Below are positions 58,680 through 64,000 of a stretch of 64,000 nt of DNA, piece by piece (positions within the stretch are counted from its first letter, which is position 1; each line of letters opens with the position of its first letter). The notes below the pieces were generated by a model, which was not told the DNA's origin, did not search any database, and worked only from the letters and a program-made list of their open reading frames with translations. The DNA lies in the NCBI RefSeq assembly GCF_002874535.1, contig NZ_CP025025.1:618001-682000 (forward strand), in the 5' to 3' direction. This stretch comes from Mesobacillus jeotgali. Lineage in GTDB: Bacteria > Bacillota > Bacilli > Bacillales > Cytobacillaceae. The translations under genes were made by a program, and so were the position numbers.

Positions 58680-60755
58680 GTGAAGAAGGATGAGAAAAAT
58701 CAATCTGTGAACGAGAATTCAAAGGATCAGCAGCTTGAGCAATTCAGGTCTGAACATAATGGTGAAGCAATGACGACAAACCAGGGGCTGCGTGTTTCTG
58801 AAGATGAACATTCCTTGAAAGCGGGAGCCCGTGGTCCAACATTGATGGAGGATTTCCATTTCCGTGAGAAGATGACTCATTTTGATCATGAGCGAATTCC
58901 GGAGCGTGTAGTGCATGCGAGGGGATTTGCCGCCCATGGTCATTTCCAGGTCTATGAGCCAATGACTGAATATACGAAGGCAGGATTCCTGCAGGATCCG
59001 GGCAAAAAGACTCCAGTGTTTGTGCGTTTTTCAACGGTAGCCGGTTCTCGGGGGTCAGGTGATACAGTTCGCGATGTACGTGGGTTTTCAACGAAATTTT
59101 ATACAGAAGAAGGCAATTACGACCTTGTTGGTAACAATATCCCTGTATTCTTCATCCAGGATGCAATCAAGTTCCCTGATTTGATTCATGCGGTCAAACC
59201 GGAGCCGCATAATGAAATACCACAGGCGCAGTCGGCCCATGATACATTCTGGGATTTTATTGCGAATAATACGGAGTCAGCCCATATGATCATGTGGCAT
59301 ATTTCAGATCGTGCAATCCCGCGCAGCTTCAGGATGATGGAAGGATTTGGCGTGCACACCTTCAGGTTCGTGAATGAACAGGGCAAGGCACGTTTTATAA
59401 AATTCCACTGGAAACCGGTACTGGGGGTTCATTCATTAGTCTGGGACGAAGCCCAGAAACTTGCCGGGAAGGATCCGGATTTCCACCGACGCGATTTATT
59501 CGACGCGATCGAGATGGGGAATTATCCAGAGTATGAGCTGGGCGTCCAGATGATTGACGAGGAAGATGAGTTCAAGTTCGATTTCGATGTATTGGACCCT
59601 ACAAAAATCTGGCCTGAGGAATTGGTGCCAGTCAAGATTATCGGAAAAATGACACTCAACCAAAATGTGACCAATTATTTTGCGGAAACAGAGCAAGTGG
59701 CATTTCATCCGGGACATGTCGTTCCGGGAATTGATTTTTCAAACGACCCTCTCCTTCAAGGGCGTTTGTTCTCTTATACTGACACGCAGCTATCCCGTCT
59801 CGGCGGCCCAAACTTTCACGAGATCCCAATCAACAGGCCGGTTTGCCCGTTCCATAACAATCAGCGTGATGGCATGCACCGGATGACGGTTGACCGCGGG
59901 CAGGTCGCTTATCACAAAAATTCACTGCAAAGCAATTATCCTAAGCCTTCACCTGTGAGCGAAGGAGGCTTTGAACATCACCAGGAAAAAGTCGAGGGAA
60001 GAAAAGTCCAGGCACGCAGTGACAGCTTCAAGGACCACTATTCCCAGGCGACTCTCTTCTGGAACAGTATGTCTGACGTGGAAAAGCAGCATATGATCGA
60101 GGCCTTCAGTTTTGAGCTTGGAAAAGTGAAGAGCAAGGATGTGCAGCAGCAGGTGGTCGAGATGCTCGGAAATATTGATACTTTCCTTGCTGAGCAAGTA
60201 GCCGTAAGCCTAGGGGCTAAAAAGCCGACAAGCAAACCAGCAGAAGTGACTATGACTTCGCCGGCATTGAGCCAGATGAATACAGCGAAGCTGCCAAATA
60301 CAAGAAAGGTTGCAATCCTTGCTGATCATGGTTTTAATGGAGCTGAAGTTTCTGGATTGATGGAAATGCTGAAAAAGAGCGGCATCACGGCAGAAGTCGT
60401 CAGCAAGCAGCTCGGGATGATCAAGGGCGATGATGGCACGGAGCTTGAAGTCCAGCATACGCTGCTGACTGGCAGCTCTGTTCTATTTGATGCACTGCAT
60501 GTTGCCGGCGGCCAGCAAAGCGTTGATAGCCTGAAGCAAAAAAAGGAAGCAGTCTACTTTGTCGATGAGGCTTTCAGCCATCTGAAAGCAGTTGGTGCTG
60601 GAAAAGAAGCTGCAGAATTATTGGCTGCAGCAGGCATTGGCCATGAAGACGCACCTGGTGTCGTCATCTTCGCAAACAGCAATGATGCGTCAGGAGACAG
60701 CCAGAAGTTCATTGATGCAATCGCCGAGCACCGCCACTGGAATCGAATGCTCTAA
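58680..60755 (+). CDS. katE: Large-subunit catalase (HPII/KatE type)
   Basis: A 691-residue heme catalase that breaks down hydrogen peroxide. The catalytic histidine is in VVHARGFAAHGHFQ, the asparagine in DLVGNNIPVFFIQ, and the heme-ligand tyrosine in RLFSYTDTQLSRLGG. The C-terminal 150 residues form a DJ-1/PfpI-like domain (KVAILADHGFNGAEVSGLME) that marks the large-subunit clade. The start is a GTG at 58680, ten bases after GGGAGG. The homologue in B. subtilis is a late stress catalase; no clean sigma-B promoter was seen here. Confidence 0.95.
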   Translation: MKKDEKNQSVNENSKDQQLEQFRSEHNGEAMTTNQGLRVSEDEHSLKAGARGPTLMEDFHFREKMTHFDHERIPERVVHARGFAAHGHFQVYEPMTEYTKAGFLQDPGKKTPVFVRFSTVAGSRGSGDTVRDVRGFSTKFYTEEGNYDLVGNNIPVFFIQDAIKFPDLIHAVKPEPHNEIPQAQSAHDTFWDFIANNTESAHMIMWHISDRAIPRSFRMMEGFGVHTFRFVNEQGKARFIKFHWKPVLGVHSLVWDEAQKLAGKDPDFHRRDLFDAIEMGNYPEYELGVQMIDEEDEFKFDFDVLDPTKIWPEELVPVKIIGKMTLNQNVTNYFAETEQVAFHPGHVVPGIDFSNDPLLQGRLFSYTDTQLSRLGGPNFHEIPINRPVCPFHNNQRDGMHRMTVDRGQVAYHKNSLQSNYPKPSPVSEGGFEHHQEKVEGRKVQARSDSFKDHYSQATLFWNSMSDVEKQHMIEAFSFELGKVKSKDVQQQVVEMLGNIDTFLAEQVAVSLGAKKPTSKPAEVTMTSPALSQMNTAKLPNTRKVAILADHGFNGAEVSGLMEMLKKSGITAEVVSKQLGMIKGDDGTELEVQHTLLTGSSVLFDALHVAGGQQSVDSLKQKKEAVYFVDEAFSHLKAVGAGKEAAELLAAAGIGHEDAPGVVIFANSNDASGDSQKFIDAIAEHRHWNRML

Positions 60756-60770
60756 TCATAGAATGATTAA

Positions 60771-60805
60771 AAAAGAGAAACGGAGTCCATCTGTTTCTCT
60801 TTTCT
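60771..60805 (+). terminator. Terminator of the catalase gene
   Basis: AAAAGAGAAAC (60771-60781) pairs perfectly with GTTTCTCTTTT (60793-60803). Confidence 0.82.
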
Positions 60806-60824
60806 TACAAAGGAGGGAACAGAA

Positions 60825-61454
60825 ATGAAGGTAATCGTGATTGGTGCACATAGCAGTGTCGGGGAGTTTGTTGTCAGCAAGCTGATGGAAAACGGGTATA
60901 CATCCTGCGCAGTCGTCAGTGATGAAAATCAGATTGACCTGCTGAAAAAGAGAGGTGCTACAGAAGTAGTTCTTTATGACGAGGGGATCCTGCCAACTTT
61001 ATTTCACGGATATGATGCCGCCATTTATCTAACTGGCGTCAATCCAAAGGCCAAAACTGGCCGCACTGTAATGGTTGACCATGAGTCGGTCATCGAGACG
61101 GTGAAGGAAGCAGAGAAGCAGGGCGTCAAGCGTTTTGTGATGATGAGCGCCATCATGGCCAATGAAGCGGCAGGAGATGACAGCCGGGAAATTGGCGCGA
61201 AGGAGATGCCCGATGAGTTGCTGCGGCAATCAAATTTAACCTATACCATCGTGCAGCCGGGTGCATTTACAGACAAACCTGGCAATGGAAAAATATCTGC
61301 CGGTGAAACATTGGATTCAAATGAGCTTGAAATTTCACACGAGGACATCGCGGAGGTACTGGTCATGTCGCTCGAAACGGAGGGAACGTTTAACAAGACT
61401 TTCGAAGTGGCAGAAGGAGATACAGTCATAACAAAAGCTTTATCTTCATTATAG
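60825..61454 (+). CDS. NAD(P)H-binding SDR-type protein (YhfK-like)
   Basis: A 209-residue Rossmann-fold protein of the atypical short-chain dehydrogenase group. The start VIVIGAHSSVGEFVVSKLME is a G-x-x-x-x-x-G nucleotide motif; the fold continues through DAAIYLTGVNP and KRFVMMSAIMAN, and the later YTIVQPGAFTD is typical of NmrA/YhfK-like proteins. No classical catalytic YxxxK is seen. The substrate is unknown. It lies 15 bases before the GltB-like gene, so the two are probably co-transcribed. AAGGAGGG precedes the ATG. Confidence 0.85.
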   Translation: MKVIVIGAHSSVGEFVVSKLMENGYTSCAVVSDENQIDLLKKRGATEVVLYDEGILPTLFHGYDAAIYLTGVNPKAKTGRTVMVDHESVIETVKEAEKQGVKRFVMMSAIMANEAAGDDSREIGAKEMPDELLRQSNLTYTIVQPGAFTDKPGNGKISAGETLDSNELEISHEDIAEVLVMSLETEGTFNKTFEVAEGDTVITKALSSL

Positions 61455-61469
61455 GAAAGGAGGATTTCA

Positions 61470-63086
61470 ATGGGTTTGACGGATTATCTAGTGATCGGCT
61501 TGTTTATTTTCATAGCTTTGATTATCCTGGTGCCGGTTCTTCTATTTATCTATTTATACATTAAAGACGATAATCAGCAGCAGCATTCTATTTTAAGGAA
61601 TTTCCCTGTGCTTGGAAAGGTTCGTTATTTCACCGAGCATATTGGTCCCGAGCTAAGACAATATTTATTCAATGGTGATAATGAGGGAAAGCCTTTTTCA
61701 CGCAAAGAATACCAGGATGTCGTCAAAGCGGGGAAATATAAGGAAAGATTAATAGGTTTTGGTTCATTAAAGGACTTTGAGGCTGAAGGCTTCTACATCA
61801 GAAATACACTTTTTCCTAAATTGACTGATGAAATGAAGGTTGATAACGCGGAAAAAATTAAAACAAGAGTTTACAAGATTGATGGTGAAGGCCTTTTTAC
61901 AAGGAAGGAGCATAACGAGGAGAAACTGGCTGATCCATATTATTTGAAAGATGATGATGCGGTGGTGCTAGGTGAGAGTACCTGCCGATTCCCATTCCGT
62001 GTGAAGGGTCAGATCGGGCAGTCGGCTATGAGCTATGGTGCACTTGGGGAAAAGGCAATCCAGGCCATGTCCAAAGGCCTGGGGCTTGCAGGCGGAACGT
62101 GGATGAATTCAGGAGAGGGCGGATTATCTGAGCACCACCTTGCTGGAAATCCGGATATCATGATGCAAATCGGACCGGACTTGTTTGGTGTCCGTAAGCC
62201 AAACGGCGAATTCTCCTGGGAAGAGTTCAAGAAAAAGAGTGAAATGCCCCAGGTTAAAGCTTTTGAAATCAAGCTTGCCCAAGGAGCGAAAACGCGTGGA
62301 GGCCATGTAGAAGGGGAAAAGGTAACCGAAGAAATCGCAAAGATCCGCCTTGTTGAAGTCGGTAAAACAATTAACAGTCCAAACAGATTCTATGAGTTCA
62401 GCGATGTCCCTTCGATGTTTGACTGGATCGAGGAATTGCGTTCGGTTGGCGGAAAGCCGGTTGGAATTAAGATTGTCGTCGGTGATATGGATGCGCTTGA
62501 AAACATGATTTCCTACATGAAAGAGAGCGGGAAAGGCCCTGACTTCATTACGGTTGACGGCGGTGAAGGCGGTACTGGTGCAACCTACCAGGAGCTGGCG
62601 GACACTGTTGGTCTTCCTATCAACTCAGCGCTTCCCGTAGTGGATGAAATGCTCCGCCAGTACGGAATCAGAGACAGGGTTAAGCTGATTGCATCAGGAA
62701 AACTGATCACTCCTGATAAAATTGCCATCGCCCTGGCTATGGGAGCAGACCTTGTGAATATCGCCCGCGGCATGATGATCAGCGTCGGCTGCATCATGGC
62801 CCAGGTATGCCACTCGAATACTTGCCCTGCTGGTGTAGCGACCACTGATAAAAAACTTCAGGACGGTCTGGTCGTCGATGAGAAAATGTATCGGGTCGCC
62901 AACTATATCATTTCACTGCGTGAAGGACTTTACAATCTGGCAGCAGCTGCCGGTATCGACAGCCCCACACAATTTGAACGGAAGCACATTGTCCATAAAG
63001 ATGAACTCGGACGAGTATCGCCGGTAGAAGATTTGATTATTGCTGCAAGGAGAACGCAACTGCAAAAAGAAAGTATGGTTGAATAA
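61470..63086 (+). CDS. FMN-binding glutamate synthase-like protein (YerD type)
   Basis: A 538-residue protein related to the FMN/Fe-S domain of glutamate synthase large subunit. An N-terminal membrane helix (LFIFIALIILVPVLLFIYLY) is followed by the TIM-barrel domain: GQSAMSYGALGEKAIQAMSK, SGEGGLSEHH, the FMN site TVDGGEGGTGATYQELAD and a 3Fe-4S motif in CIMAQVCHSNTCPAG. It lacks the amidotransferase part, so it cannot use glutamine like GOGAT; the physiological reaction is unknown. It resembles B. subtilis YerD. AAAGGAGGA precedes the ATG. Confidence 0.9.
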   Translation: MGLTDYLVIGLFIFIALIILVPVLLFIYLYIKDDNQQQHSILRNFPVLGKVRYFTEHIGPELRQYLFNGDNEGKPFSRKEYQDVVKAGKYKERLIGFGSLKDFEAEGFYIRNTLFPKLTDEMKVDNAEKIKTRVYKIDGEGLFTRKEHNEEKLADPYYLKDDDAVVLGESTCRFPFRVKGQIGQSAMSYGALGEKAIQAMSKGLGLAGGTWMNSGEGGLSEHHLAGNPDIMMQIGPDLFGVRKPNGEFSWEEFKKKSEMPQVKAFEIKLAQGAKTRGGHVEGEKVTEEIAKIRLVEVGKTINSPNRFYEFSDVPSMFDWIEELRSVGGKPVGIKIVVGDMDALENMISYMKESGKGPDFITVDGGEGGTGATYQELADTVGLPINSALPVVDEMLRQYGIRDRVKLIASGKLITPDKIAIALAMGADLVNIARGMMISVGCIMAQVCHSNTCPAGVATTDKKLQDGLVVDEKMYRVANYIISLREGLYNLAAAAGIDSPTQFERKHIVHKDELGRVSPVEDLIIAARRTQLQKESMVE

Positions 63087-63092
63087 TGCTGA

Positions 63093-63124
63093 AAAGAGCC
63101 TGATACATGATATCAGGCTCTTTC
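63093..63124 (+). terminator. Terminator of the GltB-like gene
   Basis: AAAGAGCCTGATA (63093-63105) pairs perfectly with TATCAGGCTCTTT (63111-63123) around CATGA. Confidence 0.9.
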
Positions 63125-63261
63125 TAGGTTCAGGAGTGATGTCGCAGTAGGGGCCTAGTTCTTGCGAATGTTCAACAAAAACCACATCTGCACACATCCA
63201 GATTTCAAGGAAAAGCCTTGTGTTTAATATAATAGAGCCAAACGGAAGGAGAGTTAATCGT

Positions 63262-63654
63262 ATGAAAATCTACGGCATTATCTTTTTGGTTTTTCTGGTA
63301 CTTGACAGTGTTTGGCTCGGATTGATTTCACCAAGCCTCTACAAAGAGCAGATTGGTCATTTGCTCGCTCCAGAGGTGAACTGGATTGCAGCTGCTTTGT
63401 TTTATATTCTGTTCATCGCCGGACTTAGATACTTTGCTGTAAAACCTGCGATACAGCGAGATAGTTGGAAGATAGCTGTCAAAAATGGTGCGTTTTTTGG
63501 TCTCGTTTGTTATGCCACGTATGACTTGACGAACCATGCGACAATGAGCGATTGGCCGCTGATGATTACAGCCATTGACTTGATGTGGGGAACTTTTATC
63601 TGTGGAGTTTCTTCATTGATAAGCTTCTTCACTGCCAGGAGATTTGTCGAGTGA
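63262..63654 (+). CDS. DUF2177 family membrane protein
   Basis: A 130-residue protein with four spans: KIYGIIFLVFLVLDSVWLGL, WIAAALFYILFIAGLRYFAV, NGAFFGLVCYATYDLTNHAT and TAIDLMWGTFICGVSSLISF. The motifs D-S-V-W-L-G and YATYDLTN are diagnostic of DUF2177. Function unknown. The ATG at 63262 follows GGAGAG. It converges on a DUF1295 gene; these two families often occur together, sometimes with cyclopropane fatty acid synthase, so a lipid-modifying role is a reasonable guess. Confidence 0.88.
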   Translation: MKIYGIIFLVFLVLDSVWLGLISPSLYKEQIGHLLAPEVNWIAAALFYILFIAGLRYFAVKPAIQRDSWKIAVKNGAFFGLVCYATYDLTNHATMSDWPLMITAIDLMWGTFICGVSSLISFFTARRFVE

Positions 63655-63663
63655 ATAGTTAAG

Positions 63664-63693
63664 AGCCTGCCCACAATTTATTATGGGCAGGCT
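63664..63693. terminator. Bidirectional terminator between DUF2177 and DUF1295 genes
   Basis: AGCCTGCCCA (63664-63673) pairs perfectly with TGGGCAGGCT (63684-63693). It stands between two convergent genes. Confidence 0.82.
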
Positions 63694-63701
63694 ATGATTA
63701 A

Positions 63702-64000
63702 TCAGGAGTTAACTTTTTTTGGGAACCACGGGATGAAAAGATTCGTTTCCTGCTTATAAATCTGGTATTCCTCGTTACCGGCATATCTTTTATCCAAAAA
63801 TGGAACTCCGGAAACCTTTAAAAGCAATAGATTAATGAACGCTGCACTGAAGAATGCGGTCCAGCCGTTCTGTACCCCAATGACGATCAGGAAGATACCC
63901 CACCACATCGCCGCTTCTCCAAAGTAGTTTGGATGCCTGCTGAAGCGCCATAATCCGGATTTTAAAATCTCTTCTTTATGTTTCTTTCTTTTCTTAAAGT
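63702..64000 (-). CDS. DUF1295 / steroid 5-alpha-reductase-like membrane protein (C-terminal part, runs off window)
   Basis: The last 98 or so codons of a protein whose start lies beyond base 64000. The frame stays open to the window edge and reads KSGLWRFSRHPNYFGEAAMW, then WGIFLIVIGVQNGWTAFFSA and a final YQIYKQETNLFIPWFPKK. The RHPNYFGE motif and C-terminal E-Y-x-x-Y pattern define DUF1295 and its relatives (isoprenylcysteine methyltransferase, steroid reductase folds), which use NADPH or SAM to modify lipids. The exact reaction is unknown. Confidence 0.85.
   Translation of the reverse strand, partial: FKKRKKHKEEILKSGLWRFSRHPNYFGEAAMWWGIFLIVIGVQNGWTAFFSAAFINLLLLKVSGVPFLDKRYAGNEEYQIYKQETNLFIPWFPKKVNS

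Overview
The window looks like chromosomal DNA from a motile, spore-forming Bacillaceae close to Mesobacillus/Neobacillus. The reasons are strong AGGAGG-type ribosome binding sites, sigma-D, sigma-B and sigma-54 type promoters, SinI/SinR regulators, MotAB, PdaA, a YfkD-type secreted protein and an SE1561-type protein. From memory, the order treR - yfkM - yfkK - yfkH - yfkF - yfkD - pdaA - yfjP - yfjO resembles the Bacillus subtilis treR-yfk-yfj region. If so, this is a conserved backbone carrying accessory inserts. No rRNA, tRNA, insertion sequence, prophage or CRISPR array was seen.

Layout. 0-5 kb: the start of a sodium:solute symporter, a DUF1992 protein, then a chemoreceptor and motAB that diverge from a region with sigma-D type promoters. 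5-10.7 kb: an MFS exporter, a hidden 37-aa membrane protein, and a translationally coupled nosD-nosL-nosY-nosF set with a second NosL-like lipoprotein but no nosZ. 11-14 kb: a regulatory knot with two SinR-type repressors, a very small sinI behind a cyclic di-GMP-I riboswitch, treR, and a stand-alone ComFB. 14-18 kb: yfkM, a methionine aminopeptidase, and an RpiR regulator beside gnd. 18-31 kb: a three-component signalling system (solute-binding protein, sensor kinase, sigma-54 activator), a NERD nuclease-like gene, and a -24/-12 promoter followed by tatA, a B-C-A molybdoenzyme operon of the selenate/tetrathionate reductase type, and its TorD-like chaperone. 31-46 kb: transporters, a P1B-4 metal ATPase, OsmC, a YczE-like protein, YfkD, a YtxH protein, a gamma-glutamyltransferase and DUF421. 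46-64 kb: fumarase, DUF3231, pdaA, a DNA glycosylase, an RNA methyltransferase, a TetR-controlled MMPL/YhgE export pair, ferritin, catalase HPII, an SDR protein, a GltB-like FMN protein and a DUF2177/DUF1295 pair.

The intergenic DNA is unusually structured. Three arrays of exactly six CGCCAATA units share a 20/21-bp phasing. A CCGGTT array also has a 21-bp period. Two unrelated hairpin arrays each hold three units at exactly 52 bp. A larger dispersed element occurs five times, and one copy carries compensatory changes in its outer stem. None of these matches a feature I can name.

Main functional inferences: (1) c-di-GMP probably acts directly on sinI, linking the second messenger to the SinI/SinR biofilm switch. 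(2) The kinase/sigma-54 activator upstream probably controls the molybdoenzyme operon from the canonical GG-N10-GC promoter. (3) RpiR, TetR, Fur/PerR-like and SinR-like operators can be read as inverted repeats next to their likely regulators or targets.
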